Positions 15,282-23,722 of a stretch of 35,150 nucleotides of DNA are shown one piece after another. This DNA comes from an uncultured Rhodospirillales bacterium (GTDB taxonomy: Bacteria; Pseudomonadota; Alphaproteobacteria; Acetobacterales; Acetobacteraceae): NCBI GenBank assembly GCA_903924855.1, contig CAIYCW010000030.1, forward strand, positions 1 through 35,150, written 5' to 3'. The notes below the pieces were generated by a model. That model had not been told where the DNA came from, did not search any database, and saw nothing but the letters and a program-made list of their open reading frames with translations. Position numbers and translations under genes: made by a program. Position 1 is the first letter of the stretch. The number at the start of each line of letters is the position of its first letter.

Positions 15282-16901
15282 ATGCCATCATCGATCTACG
15301 ACCAGGATCTGGACAAGAACGCGGCCAATTACGTGCCGCTCTCGCCGATCTCCTTCCTGGCCCGCGCCGGGCGCGTCTATCCCGCCCGCACCGCCATCAT
15401 CCATGGCGCGCGCCGCATCACCTATGCGCAGATGCTGGAACGCTGCCGCCGCTTCGCAAGCAGGCTGGCCGCCCTCGGCATCGGCCGCGGCGACACGGTG
15501 GCGGTGCTCGCCCCCAACGTGCCCGCGATGCTGGAGGCGCATTACGCCGTGCCAATGACCGGCGGCGTGATCTGCGCCATCAACACCAGGCTGGATGCCG
15601 CCACCATCGCCTTCATCCTGCAACATGGAGAGGCCAAGGTGTTTCTCGTCGATCGCGAACTGGCCCCGGTGGCCAAGGCAGCCCTCGACCTGCTGGACCA
15701 CAAGCCGATCGTCATCGGCATCGATGATGCGCTGACCGATGCGGGCGAGGTGCTGGGCGAGGAATACGAAAGCTGGATCGCGGCGGGCGATGCCAGCTAT
15801 CCGGTGCAGGGCCCCGGCGATGAGTGGGATGCGATCTCGCTCGGCTACACCTCCGGCACCACGGGCAACCCCAAGGGCGTGGTGTGCCATCACCGCGGCG
15901 CCTATCTCAACGCCATCGGCATGGCGCTGGCCATCGGTCTCACCACCCAGAGCGTCTATCTCTGGACGCTGCCGATGTTTCACTGCAATGGCTGGACCTG
16001 CACCTGGGCGGTGACGATGCAGGGCGCCACCCATGTCTGCCTGCGCCGCGTCGACCCGGCACTGATCTATCCGCTGATCGCCGAGCACAAGGTCACCAAT
16101 CTCTGCGCCGCCCCGGTGGTGCTGACCATGCTGATCCACGCGCCGGCGGAGCAGGTTCGCCCGTTCTCCCATCGCGTCTATGTGCTGACCGGGGGCGCAG
16201 CCCCGCCCACCCCGGTGATCGCCGCCATGGAAAGCCGCGGCTTCACCATGGGGCACGGCTATGGCCTGACCGAGGTCTATGGCCCGCTCACCGTCTGCTT
16301 CTGGCAGGAGGGGCTGGAGGAGATGAGTGTTGCCGACCGCGCCCGCTTCCTGTCCCGCCAGGGCGTGCCGCTCGTCACCGCCGAGGATGCCCACGTGATG
16401 GACGCGCAGATGCAAATCGTGCCGCAGGATGCCACCGCGATGGGGGAGTTGATGCTGCGCGGCAACACCGTGATGAAGGGCTATCTGAAGAACAAGGCCG
16501 CCACCGACGCCGCCTTCGAAGGCGGCTGGTTTCACTCGGGCGATCTTGGTGTGGCGCATCCGGACAGCTATCTGGAGGTGAAGGACCGCTCGAAGGACAT
16601 CATCATCTCCGGCGGCGAGAACATCTCCTCGCTGGAGGTGGAGGAGGTGCTCTACCGCCATCCCGCCGTGATGGAGGCCGCCGTGGTTGCCGCCAGCGAT
16701 GACAAATGGGGCGAGGTGCCGCACGCCTTCATCACGCTGCGCCCCCAGGCCGAGGTGCCGACGCAGGAGGCGATCGTCGCCTTCTGCCGCGAGCATCTGG
16801 CACGCTTCAAGGTGCCCAAATACGTGACCTTCACGGCGCTGCCGAAGACGGCGACGGGGAAGATCCAGAAATATGAACTGCGGCGGTTGGCGGGGGGTTA
16901 G
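15282..16901 (+). CDS. AMP-forming acyl-CoA ligase
   Basis: This 539-residue member of the ANL (acyl-CoA synthetase) superfamily activates a carboxylic acid to its CoA thioester through an acyl-adenylate. The phosphate-binding motif YTSGTTGNPKG is at about residues 189-199. The aromatic-turn GHGYGLTEVYGP, the hinge GWFHSGDLG...DRSKDIIISGGENIS, and catalytic Lys527 in TATGKIQKYELR follow. The start ATG has AGGGGAA upstream. It is the last gene of the operon with the dehydrogenase, kinase and DUF6285 protein, 24 bases after the latter. This matches LvaE, the synthetase of the levulinate operon. Acid chain length is unknown; a short or medium chain 4-hydroxy or 4-oxo acid is the inference. Confidence 0.88.
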   Translation: MPSSIYDQDLDKNAANYVPLSPISFLARAGRVYPARTAIIHGARRITYAQMLERCRRFASRLAALGIGRGDTVAVLAPNVPAMLEAHYAVPMTGGVICAINTRLDAATIAFILQHGEAKVFLVDRELAPVAKAALDLLDHKPIVIGIDDALTDAGEVLGEEYESWIAAGDASYPVQGPGDEWDAISLGYTSGTTGNPKGVVCHHRGAYLNAIGMALAIGLTTQSVYLWTLPMFHCNGWTCTWAVTMQGATHVCLRRVDPALIYPLIAEHKVTNLCAAPVVLTMLIHAPAEQVRPFSHRVYVLTGGAAPPTPVIAAMESRGFTMGHGYGLTEVYGPLTVCFWQEGLEEMSVADRARFLSRQGVPLVTAEDAHVMDAQMQIVPQDATAMGELMLRGNTVMKGYLKNKAATDAAFEGGWFHSGDLGVAHPDSYLEVKDRSKDIIISGGENISSLEVEEVLYRHPAVMEAAVVAASDDKWGEVPHAFITLRPQAEVPTQEAIVAFCREHLARFKVPKYVTFTALPKTATGKIQKYELRRLAGG

Positions 16902-16904
16902 GCC

Positions 16905-16925
16905 TTCTTTTTTTCAAAAAAAGAA
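16905..16925. terminator. AT-rich hairpin, copy B; probable bidirectional terminator
   Basis: TTCTTTTTTT (16905-16914) and AAAAAAAGAA (16916-16925) are perfectly complementary around one C. The element lies in the 38-base gap between the ends of the acyl-CoA ligase and the convergent lrgB gene and offers a U-run to transcripts from both sides. It belongs to the same family as the elements at 4712 and 31729. Confidence 0.6.
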
Positions 16926-16939
16926 CCGCTGTCTTGCCC

Positions 16940-17653
16940 TCAAAGCAAACTCGCCAGCAACGGCACCAGCACCGCCGTGATCAGCCCGTTCAGCCCGATC
17001 GCCACACCGCCGAACGCGCCTGCGGTCTCGCTCACCAGCAGCATGCGGGCCGTGGCCAGGCCGTGCCCCGCCATGCCCGCGGCCAGGCCCTGTGCCATCG
17101 GGTTGCGAATGCCCAGCAGCCGATTGACCGGCGGGATCAGCACGATGGCGGTGAGGCCGGTCAGCAGCACGAACACCGCGGCCAGCGATGGCTGCCCGCC
17201 GATCTGCTCGGCGATGCCCATGGCGATCGGCGTGGTGACGGATTTCGGCGCCAGCGAGCGCACCACCACATCGGGGGCGCCCATCAGCCGGGAGATCAGC
17301 ATGGCGGAGCCGGCGGCGGTGATCGAGCCGGCCAGCAGCGCCGGCAGAATGGCGCGCGCCGAGCGGCGGATGCGCGAAAGATTGGCATACATCGGCAGCG
17401 CCAGCGCCACCGTCGCCGGCCCCAGCAGGAAATGCACATATTGCGCGCCCTGGAAGAAGGCGCTGTACGGCGTGTGGGTTGCCAGCAGCAGCACGGACAG
17501 GATCGCGACACTGATCAGCATCGGGTTGGCCAGGGCAAACCCCGGTGCGCGATTGGCGATCTGCATGGCGAGTTGCCAGACCACCAGCGTGCTGACCAGG
17601 CCAAGCAGCGGCGTGGTCTCCAGATAGACCCAGAGATGGAAGATCTTGTCCAT
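16940..17653 (-). CDS. lrgB: LrgB/CidB-family membrane protein
   Basis: This 237-residue polytopic inner membrane protein of the LrgB (YohK) family has about seven or eight hydrophobic segments and the family signature LAPKSVTTPIAMGIAEQIGG near residue 145, followed by GMAGHGLATARMLL. LrgAB systems are linked to control of murein hydrolase export, and some plant and bacterial members transport glycolate or pyruvate. Which applies here is unknown. ATG 17653 was chosen because GAGGG lies 5 bases upstream in the message; it starts one base after the lrgA stop codon. ATG 17665 would overlap lrgA. The gene is convergent with the acyl-CoA ligase. Confidence 0.85.
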   Translation of the reverse strand: MDKIFHLWVYLETTPLLGLVSTLVVWQLAMQIANRAPGFALANPMLISVAILSVLLLATHTPYSAFFQGAQYVHFLLGPATVALALPMYANLSRIRRSARAILPALLAGSITAAGSAMLISRLMGAPDVVVRSLAPKSVTTPIAMGIAEQIGGQPSLAAVFVLLTGLTAIVLIPPVNRLLGIRNPMAQGLAAGMAGHGLATARMLLVSETAGAFGGVAIGLNGLITAVLVPLLASLL

Positions 17654-17654
17654 C

Positions 17655-17999
17655 TCAGCCCTCATCCCGCCGGGCGAGGCGCTGCATGACCAGACCGGTC
17701 ACCGCAAGGCCCAAGGCGGTTGAAACCGGGATCGCCACCAGCAGCACCAGCCAGTTGCGCCCCAGCACGTCGAGTTGGGTGATCACGCCGACGCCGGCCG
17801 GCACGAAGAGCAGCCCGAAATGGCGCAGCAGCCAGTTGCCGGTGGCCTCCTGCGCCGGCGTGGCCCCCCCGCGCCAGATCAGCAGGCCAAGCAGCAGCAC
17901 CAGCCCGATCACCGGGCCCGGCAAGGGCAGGTCCAGGAAGCGGGCGATCACCTCCCCCACGAACTGACAGACGATGAGCAAGGTGAACGCGTTCAGCAT
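17655..17999 (-). CDS. lrgA: LrgA/CidA-family holin-like membrane protein
   Basis: This 114-residue protein with about four membrane helices matches LrgA/CidA: FVGEVIARFLDLPLPGPVIG early, then LVLLLGLLIWRGG, LLFVPAGVGVITQLDVLG and a final hydrophobic helix with a basic end. It pairs with LrgB, encoded directly after it. ATG 17999 was chosen because the family begins at LNAFTLLIVCQF; no clear Shine-Dalgarno is seen. The frame stays open to 18104 but that extension is not family-like. Regulation is not visible; no LytTR gene is in the window. Confidence 0.8.
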   Translation of the reverse strand: MLNAFTLLIVCQFVGEVIARFLDLPLPGPVIGLVLLLGLLIWRGGATPAQEATGNWLLRHFGLLFVPAGVGVITQLDVLGRNWLVLLVAIPVSTALGLAVTGLVMQRLARRDEG

Positions 18000-18060
18000 G
18001 ACGCTTAGGCTGAACCGCGCCGGTGCCGACGTAAACCCGGGAATGCGGATAAAACCGGCT

Positions 18061-18435
18061 CTACTGCAACGGGATGACGACACCCACCATCGGGATCGGC
18101 ACATGCGCCTTGTGGGCGTAGGGATCGTTGGTGGAGCTGGGGGTGAAGCTGTCCCCGCGATGGGTGTCGGATTGCTGCAGCCAGATCGTGGTCAGGTGGC
18201 TGTGGGCTGAAGGCGGGGGCGGCGGCACCAGGCTGGATTGCGGCGCGGCCGGCGGCGGCGCCTGCTTTGCATTTGGCGGCGTCTGCACGGGCGGTGAGGC
18301 CTGCAGGAAGGGCGGTCTGGCGAGATCGGGGGCCGCCGTCGCGGCCGGCCCGGCCCGCGCAGCCTGCGGCACAACCGAACCGGCCATGGCGATCCCGACC
18401 GGCACTGCGACGCAGAGGACGAGGGTGCGATACAT
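18061..18435 (-). CDS. Small Pro-rich exported protein, unknown function
   Basis: This 124-residue protein starts with a probable signal peptide (MYRTLVLCVAVPVGIAMAGS, cleavage near AARA). A low-complexity stretch rich in Pro, Ala and Gln follows (about 25-75, including a run PPPPPSAHS), then a C-terminal part with TTIWLQQSDTHRGDSFTPSS and a hydrophobic end VPIPMVGVVIPLQ. It is not recognised. ATG 18435 has AGGG about 8 bases upstream; a GTG at 18453 is an alternative. The coding bias is acceptable but low-complexity composition makes the call less sure. It lies 61 bases upstream of lrgA on the same strand, which may be chance. Confidence 0.55.
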   Translation of the reverse strand: MYRTLVLCVAVPVGIAMAGSVVPQAARAGPAATAAPDLARPPFLQASPPVQTPPNAKQAPPPAAPQSSLVPPPPPSAHSHLTTIWLQQSDTHRGDSFTPSSTNDPYAHKAHVPIPMVGVVIPLQ

Positions 18436-18560
18436 GAGCAAGCCCTGTAGCACCGCCCCTCATCGGAAGCACGGCGGAAAAACGGCAGAACCATGGCACA
18501 ACCCGCGCGCGCCGCATGGCCGGCAGCCTGTTGCCACGCATCACATGCTGGCAGCGACAC

Positions 18561-18599
18561 GCTGCTGGTGCACGCTGCTGGTGCACGCTGCTGGGTCTC
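18561..18599. repeat. 13-base tandem repeat, three units
   Basis: GCTGCTGGTGCAC occurs twice exactly (18561-18573, 18574-18586), followed by the degraded unit GCTGCTGGGTCTC. It is part of the gene-free stretch 18436-18849, which holds this array, the 14-base array at 18630 and a third short array at 18817. I see no convincing gene in it. Confidence 0.75.
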
Positions 18600-18629
18600 G
18601 CTGGCCAAGTCATGCGGCCCGCCCCTCTA

Positions 18630-18741
18630 GGCCAAGACACGCTGTCCAAGACGCTCCGTCCGAGACACCCTGGCCAAGACAGCCTCGCCAAGCCACCCTC
18701 ACCGAGACAGCCTCACCAAGACACGCTGCCCGAGCCACCCC
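18630..18741. repeat. 14-base tandem array, eight degenerate units
   Basis: Eight consecutive 14-base units follow one another without gaps (18630, 18644, 18658, 18672, 18686, 18700, 18714, 18728). The shared core is CC(A/G)AGACA followed by a C-rich end, for example GGCCAAGACAGCCT. A period of 14 shifts the reading frame at each unit, so it is not a protein repeat. Units differ by several substitutions but not in length, which points to an old array. Confidence 0.75.
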
Positions 18742-18816
18742 TGTCCCACGCCTTGAAACGCGGCGTCCCACAGGGCTGTCCAACGCCGCCCCAGCCCCCT
18801 GCGTGTCAGGCCTCCG

Positions 18817-18858
18817 CCCGTCAGACCCAACCCGTCAGATCCCAGCCCTTCAGACCGT
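18817..18858. repeat. Second 14-base tandem array, three units
   Basis: CCCGTCAGACCCAA (18817), CCCGTCAGATCCCA (18831) and GCCCTTCAGACCGT (18845) are three in-step 14-base units with the core TCAGA. A related TGTCAGG lies just before. The last unit runs into the stop of the small exported protein gene that ends at 18850. The same period as the array at 18630, with a different core, suggests a shared mechanism of expansion. Confidence 0.6.
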
Positions 18859-19092
18859 GAGGTTCAACAAGGACCCGCGCGGCAGAATCTGGCCAGGCTG
18901 CAACTGCATCGGCGCCGGCTGCACAGCCCCCTGCCCGCCTGGCTGGCTGCCACCGCCCTGGCTGGTCGGCGCGCGGGCGGCGGCGGACTGCACCGGACGT
19001 GCACCGGCAATCGGGGTGGGGCCTTGAAGGGCAGCGCTGCCAAAGGCGGCAAGGGAACCAGAGGAGATCATGCGGCGAAGTATGGCATCCAT
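18850..19092 (-). CDS. Small exported Gln/Pro/Gly-rich protein, unknown function
   Basis: This 80-residue protein has a short basic start (MDAILRRMISSG), a weakly hydrophobic Ala-rich stretch that could be a signal peptide, a disordered middle rich in Ala, Gly, Pro and Gln (about 25-55), and a distinctive C terminus PMQLQPGQILPRGSLLNLTV. The ending looks like a conserved motif in otherwise variable small proteins, but I cannot name the family. The ATG at 19092 lacks a clear Shine-Dalgarno; a GTG at 19119 is possible but would start inside the large palindrome. It follows pgk on the same strand after the hairpin at 19116-19151. Confidence 0.5.
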   Translation of the reverse strand: MDAILRRMISSGSLAAFGSAALQGPTPIAGARPVQSAAARAPTSQGGGSQPGGQGAVQPAPMQLQPGQILPRGSLLNLTV

Positions 19093-19115
19093 GGATGAAC
19101 CAATCGTAAACGCAA

Positions 19116-19151
19116 ACACGCCGCGAGAATGATATCATTCTCGCGGCGTGT
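19116..19151 (-). terminator. 36-base perfect palindrome after pgk; probable terminator
   Basis: ACACGCCGCGAGAATGAT (19116-19133) is followed at once by its exact reverse complement (19134-19151), with GATATC at the centre. On the minus strand the stem is followed by TTGCGTTTAC, a weak U-rich run, and it lies 37 bases after the pgk stop, so a terminator of the tkt-gap-pgk transcript is the simplest reading. The complete lack of a spacer and the 18-base arms are unusual for a terminator. Confidence 0.55.
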
Positions 19152-19187
19152 CCATGCGTCTCAATAATTGGCAGCGCGCTGGCTGCC

Positions 19188-20378
19188 TCACACCGCGAGG
19201 GCGGCAACCCCCGGCAGCGTCTTGCCTTCCATCCACTCCAGGAACGCCCCGCCGGCGGACGAGACATAGCTGAACTGGTCGGACACGCCGGCATGGCGCA
19301 GGGCCGAGACCGTGTCGCCACCGCCGGCCACGCTGAGCAGCGCGCCAGATTGCGTGGCGGACGCCACCGCCTTGGCCAGCGCCACGGTGGCGGCGTCGAA
19401 CGGGGCGGTCTCGAACGCGCCGAGCGGGCCGTTCCACACCACCGTCTTCACGCCAGAAAGCCGCGCATTCAGGGCGGCCACGGTGGCAGGCCCCACATCC
19501 AGCATCATCGCATCAGCCGGGATCGCATCCACGCCCACGGTCAGCGTGGGCGGGTTGGCGCGGAACTCGGCGGCGGTGACGGCATCGACCGGCAGCACGA
19601 TCTCACAGCCGGAGGCCTTCGCCTTGGCCACGATCTCAAGCGCTGTGGCATGCATCTCGGCCTCCTGCAGAGACTTGCCCACCGAAATCCCCTGCGCCGC
19701 CAGGAAGGTGTTGGCCATGGCGCCGCCGATCACCAGCAGATCGACGCGGCCGACCAGATTGCCCAGCAGATCGAGCTTGGTGGAGACCTTGGAGCCACCG
19801 ACAATCGCCAGCACCGGGCGCACCGGGGTGCCGAGCGCCTTGGTCAGCGCCTCCAACTCGGCCTGCATCAGGCGGCCGGCATAGGCGGGCAGCTTGTGGG
19901 CCACACCTTCGGTGGAGGCATGAGCACGATGGGCCGCGGAGAACGCGTCATTGACGAAGAGATCGGCAAGGCCCGCCAGCTCGGCTGCCATCGCGGGGTC
20001 GTTCTTCTCCTCGCCCGCGTGAAAGCGGGTGTTCTCCAGCACCAGCACCTGGCCGTTGCCAAGCGCCGCCACGGCGGTCTGCGCAACCGTGCCCAGGCAG
20101 TCATCGGCGAACGCCACGCTCTGGCCCAGCACCTCGCCCAACGCCACTGCCATCGGGGCCAGCGACATCTCCGGCACGCGCTTGCCCTTCGGCCGGTCGA
20201 AATGGCTGCACACGATCACCCGGGCACCCTTCTCCGCCAGCTCCCGAATGGTCGGCGACAGACGCTCGATGCGGGTGAGGTCGGTGATCCGCCCATCGCG
20301 CACCGGCACGTTGAGGTCCGCGCGCAGCAGCACGCGTTTGCCGGCAACATCAAGACCATCAAGCGTGCGATAGGACAT
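19188..20378 (-). CDS. pgk: Phosphoglycerate kinase
   Basis: Pgk transfers phosphate between 1,3-bisphosphoglycerate and ADP in glycolysis, gluconeogenesis and the Calvin cycle. The 396-residue cytosolic protein shows [17 protein letters not shown] with substrate-binding residues, [69 protein letters not shown] and the C-terminal nucleotide-binding [18 protein letters not shown] 20378 was chosen because the family starts at this point and AAGG lies about 8 bases upstream; ATG 20393 is an alternative. It is the third gene of the minus-strand set tkt-gap-pgk, separated from gap by a terminator-like hairpin, and followed by a large palindrome. Confidence 0.96.
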   Translation of the reverse strand: MSYRTLDGLDVAGKRVLLRADLNVPVRDGRITDLTRIERLSPTIRELAEKGARVIVCSHFDRPKGKRVPEMSLAPMAVALGEVLGQSVAFADDCLGTVAQTAVAALGNGQVLVLENTRFHAGEEKNDPAMAAELAGLADLFVNDAFSAAHRAHASTEGVAHKLPAYAGRLMQAELEALTKALGTPVRPVLAIVGGSKVSTKLDLLGNLVGRVDLLVIGGAMANTFLAAQGISVGKSLQEAEMHATALEIVAKAKASGCEIVLPVDAVTAAEFRANPPTLTVGVDAIPADAMMLDVGPATVAALNARLSGVKTVVWNGPLGAFETAPFDAATVALAKAVASATQSGALLSVAGGGDTVSALRHAGVSDQFSYVSSAGGAFLEWMEGKTLPGVAALAV

Positions 20379-20404
20379 AAGCGAAGCCTTCATTCTTGCG
20401 GATC

Positions 20405-20435
20405 AAACGAAAACGCCCGGCATTGCTGCCGGGCG
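20405..20435 (-). terminator. Hairpin between gap and pgk (terminator or attenuator)
   Basis: CGCCCGGCA (20414-20422) and TGCCGGGCG (20427-20435) form a perfect 9-base stem with a four-base loop. On the minus strand the stem is followed by TTTTCGTTTG, giving a textbook intrinsic terminator. It ends about 12-27 bases before the pgk start codons, so it may set the gap to pgk ratio by partial termination. Confidence 0.7.
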
Positions 20436-20443
20436 CTTGGGTG

Positions 20444-21457
20444 TCAGAGGCTGCCGAACAGGGCGGCAGTGTCCGCCATGCGGTTCGAGAAGCCCCATTC
20501 ATTGTCGTACCAGCTCATCACGCGCACCAGCCCGCCATCGACCACGGCGGTCTGCGTGGCATCGAAGGTGGAGGAGGCCGGCACGTGGTTGAAGTCCGAG
20601 CTGACCAGCTTGTCGGTGTTGTAGCCGAGAATACCCTTCAGCGGGCCTTCCGAGGCGGCCTTCATCGCGGCGTTGACCTGCTCCTTGGTGACGCTCGTCT
20701 TCAGCACCACGTCCAGGCTGACCAGCGACACGTTGGGCGTCGGCACGCGGATGGCGGTGCCGTCCAGCTTGCCGGCGAGCTCCGGCATCACCAGGCCCAC
20801 GGCCTTGGCGGCACCGGTCGAGGTCGGGATCATGTTGGAGGCGGCGGCGCGGGCGCGGTGCAGGTCCTTGTGCAGCGTGTCCAGCGTCGGCTGGTCGCCG
20901 GTGTAGGAATGGATGGTCACCATGTAGCCGCGCTCGATGCCGAAGGCATCGTGCAGCACCTTGGCCACCGGGGCGAGGCAGTTGGTGGTGCAGGAGGCGT
21001 TGGAGACCACGGTCATGTCGGCGGTCAGCGTCTTCTCGTTCACGCCATACACGATTGTGGCATCGGCATTGTCGCCAGGGGCCGAGATCAGCACCTTGCG
21101 GGCACCCGCGGTGATCAGCGCCGAGGCCTTCTCCTTCGAGGTGAAGATGCCGGTGCATTCCATCGCCACGTCCACGCCCTGGAACGGCACCTTGGTCGGA
21201 TCGCGCTCGGCGGAGACCACGATCGGGCCATAGGTGCGGCCGTTCATGGTGATGGTGATGGCCTGGCCGTCCACATGCACCTCACCGGGGAAGCGGCCAT
21301 GCACGCTGTCATAGCGGAACAGATGGGCGTTCGCCTCCACGGAGCCGAGATCGTTGATCGCCACCGGCACCACATCGGTGCGGCCCGATTCGATGATGGC
21401 GCGCAGCACGAGGCGGCCGATGCGGCCGAAGCCGTTGATGCCGATCTTCACAGCCAT
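20444..21457 (-). CDS. gap: Glyceraldehyde-3-phosphate dehydrogenase, type I
   Basis: Gap oxidises and phosphorylates glyceraldehyde 3-phosphate to 1,3-bisphosphoglycerate with NAD(P)+. The 337-residue protein has the N-terminal dinucleotide motif [18 protein letters not shown], the active-site [13 protein letters not shown] with Cys156, [11 protein letters not shown] and [17 protein letters not shown], and ends with [13 protein letters not shown]. Its length matches the family. ATG 21457 has GGGAG 7 bases upstream in the message; a GTG three codons earlier is less likely. It lies 36 bases downstream of tkt and before pgk, so it is the middle gene of a carbon-metabolism operon. A hairpin with a U-run follows its stop. 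Confidence 0.96.
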   Translation of the reverse strand: MAVKIGINGFGRIGRLVLRAIIESGRTDVVPVAINDLGSVEANAHLFRYDSVHGRFPGEVHVDGQAITITMNGRTYGPIVVSAERDPTKVPFQGVDVAMECTGIFTSKEKASALITAGARKVLISAPGDNADATIVYGVNEKTLTADMTVVSNASCTTNCLAPVAKVLHDAFGIERGYMVTIHSYTGDQPTLDTLHKDLHRARAAASNMIPTSTGAAKAVGLVMPELAGKLDGTAIRVPTPNVSLVSLDVVLKTSVTKEQVNAAMKAASEGPLKGILGYNTDKLVSSDFNHVPASSTFDATQTAVVDGGLVRVMSWYDNEWGFSNRMADTAALFGSL

Positions 21458-21493
21458 GGAACTCACTCCCTCAGGGGTTAAACGGACACAGGA

Positions 21494-23533
21494 TTAAGCG
21501 GACAGGCGGCGCTTGACGGCGGCCGCGATCGCCTCCGGCGTGATGCCGAAATGCTTGTAGAGCACGTCGATGGGGGCGGAGGCGCCGAAGCTGTCCAGCC
21601 CGATGAACACGCCATCAGCACCCAGCCAGCGCTCCCAACCGAACGAGCTGCCGGCCTCGACACCCACGCGCGGGGCGCCACCCAGGATCTGCGTGCGATA
21701 GACCTCGTCCTGCTGGGCGAACAGCTCCCAGCACGGCATCGACACCACGGCCACCGTGATCCCCTCGGCGGCCAGTGCTGCGCGGGCCTCCATGGCGATC
21801 GCCACCTCGCTGCCGGTTGCGATCAGCGTGGCCTGGCGCGGCCCCTCGGCCTCGGCCAGCACATAGGCGCCGCGGGCGGAGCGGTTCTCACCGGTGTCGG
21901 TCCGCAAGGCCGGCAGACCCTGGCGCGACAGGGCCAGCAGGCTCGGGCCATCGGCGCGACGCAGGGCGAGTTCCCAGCACTCCGCGGTTTCCATCGCATC
22001 GGCCGGGCGGAAGGTCAGCACGCCGGGCATGGCGCGCAGGCTGGCCAGATGCTCCACCGGCTGATGCGTCGGCCCATCCTCGCCGAGCCCGATGCTGTCA
22101 TGCGTGAGAACATGCACCACGCGCAGGCGCATCAGCGCAGCCAGGCGCAGCGCCGGGCGCATATAGTCGGTGAAGACAAAGAACGTGCCGGAATACGGGA
22201 TCAGCCCGCCATGCAGCGCCATGCCGTTCATGCAGGCGGCCATGCCGTGCTCACGGATGCCGTAATGGATGTAGCGGCCGGCGAAATTGCCAGGCGTCAC
22301 AAACCCCATGCCCTTGACCAGCGTGAGGTTGGAGCCGGTGAGATCGGCCGAGCCGCCGACCATCTCCGGCACCGCCGGCACCAACGCCTCCAGCGCCTTC
22401 TGGCTGGACTGGCGGGTGGCAAGCTTGGGCTTCTTCTCGGCGATGTCGGCGCGCAGGGCCGCCATCGTCTCGTGGAAATTCTCCGGCAGGCGGCCGGCCA
22501 TCACACGTTCGAACTCGGCGCGCATCGGGTGATGCGCCAGACGCTTCAGCCAGGCGCGCCGCGCGGTGGCACCCCGGCTGCCGGCGGCCTGCCAGGCCTC
22601 GGCAATGCCCTCCGGCACCTCGAACGGCGCGTGGTTCCAGCCCAAAGCGGCCTTGGCAGCCTGCGCCTCCTCCGGCCCCAGCGGCGCGCCATGCGAGCCC
22701 GCGGTGCCGGCCTTGGTGGGCGCGGAGAAGCCGATGATGGTGCGGCACGCGATCAGCGTGGGCTTGGAGGCGCGCATCGCGGACGAGATGGCGGAAGCGG
22801 TATCGGCCGGGTCATGCCCGTCCACCCGCTTGGTGGCCCAGCCACAGGCGGCGAAGCGCTTCAGCTGATCCTCGGTGGAGGACAGGTTCACATTGCCGTC
22901 GATGCTGATCGAGTTGTCGTCCCACAGCACGACGAGCTTGTTCAGCTTCAGATGGCCGGCCAGGCTGATCGCCTCCTGGCTGATGCCCTCCATCAGGTCG
23001 CCATCGCCACAGGTCACCCAGGTGCGGTGATCGACCAGCGAGCGGCCGAAGCGGGCGGCGAGCATGCGCTCGGCGAGCGCCATGCCGACGGCGGTGGCAA
23101 GGCCCTGGCCGAGCGGGCCCGTGGTGGTCTCGATCGCCGGGTGTTCGCCATATTCTGGATGGCCGGCGGCGGGGGAATGCAGCTGGCGGAAATTCTTCAG
23201 ATCCTCGATGCCCATGCCGGCATGACCGGTCAGATGCAGCAGCGAGTAGAGCAGCATCGAGCCATGACCGCCGGACAGCACAAAGCGGTCGCGGTCCGGC
23301 CAGCGCGGATCGGCGGCGTCGAATTTGTGAAACCGTGTCCACAGCGCGGTCGCCACATCGGCCATGCCCATCGGCATGCCCGGATGTCCGGACTTGGCGC
23401 GTTCCACCGCATCGATGGAAAGGGCCCGGATGGCATCGGCCATCCGGCGTTCATTCGTGGCGGGACGCGCCAGAATGGCGGCCTGTGCGGCCAGAGCGGG
23501 ATTCTCGCCCGCAATTTCTGCAATCGACGCCAT
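21494..23533 (-). CDS. tkt: Transketolase
   Basis: Transketolase moves two-carbon ketol units between sugar phosphates with thiamine diphosphate in the pentose phosphate and Calvin pathways. The 679-residue protein shows [19 protein letters not shown] early, the TPP-binding [24 protein letters not shown], and in the second half [19 protein letters not shown] and [20 protein letters not shown], all family hallmarks. ATG 23533 was chosen because AAGGAG lies 7 bases upstream; the frame is open for a further 380 codons upstream, but that part is antisense shadow of the methyltransferase gene. It heads the operon tkt-gap-pgk. The 189-base gap to the divergent methyltransferase contains a TATAAT at 23561-23566 but no clear matching -35 box in either direction. 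Confidence 0.96.
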   Translation of the reverse strand: MASIAEIAGENPALAAQAAILARPATNERRMADAIRALSIDAVERAKSGHPGMPMGMADVATALWTRFHKFDAADPRWPDRDRFVLSGGHGSMLLYSLLHLTGHAGMGIEDLKNFRQLHSPAAGHPEYGEHPAIETTTGPLGQGLATAVGMALAERMLAARFGRSLVDHRTWVTCGDGDLMEGISQEAISLAGHLKLNKLVVLWDDNSISIDGNVNLSSTEDQLKRFAACGWATKRVDGHDPADTASAISSAMRASKPTLIACRTIIGFSAPTKAGTAGSHGAPLGPEEAQAAKAALGWNHAPFEVPEGIAEAWQAAGSRGATARRAWLKRLAHHPMRAEFERVMAGRLPENFHETMAALRADIAEKKPKLATRQSSQKALEALVPAVPEMVGGSADLTGSNLTLVKGMGFVTPGNFAGRYIHYGIREHGMAACMNGMALHGGLIPYSGTFFVFTDYMRPALRLAALMRLRVVHVLTHDSIGLGEDGPTHQPVEHLASLRAMPGVLTFRPADAMETAECWELALRRADGPSLLALSRQGLPALRTDTGENRSARGAYVLAEAEGPRQATLIATGSEVAIAMEARAALAAEGITVAVVSMPCWELFAQQDEVYRTQILGGAPRVGVEAGSSFGWERWLGADGVFIGLDSFGASAPIDVLYKHFGITPEAIAAAVKRRLSA

Positions 23534-23722
23534 GGGCGATCTCCTTCGCGAGCGTTCTCCTATAATCCCCCCGCCGCCCCGGCAAGCCCCGCCCGCCCGC
23601 CTGATGCCCTGCGGATCACGGGGCACATGTGTGCGTGCGACATGGGAATGACACTGCTTGACGCGAACGGAGCCGCGCGTGCACCCATGACGCGCAGCCG
23701 AGCGATGATGGAGAGTGAGCGC

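Noticed and set aside
18630..18741. Possible CRISPR array
   Set aside because: Units are 14 bases, directly adjacent and degenerate, with no spacers and no cas genes nearby.
23561..23566. TATAAT between tkt and the methyltransferase as a strong promoter
   Set aside because: No reasonable -35 box lies at 16-18 bases on the plus strand, and the minus-strand reading gives only a poor pair (TTGCCG and TATAGG with 15 bases between).
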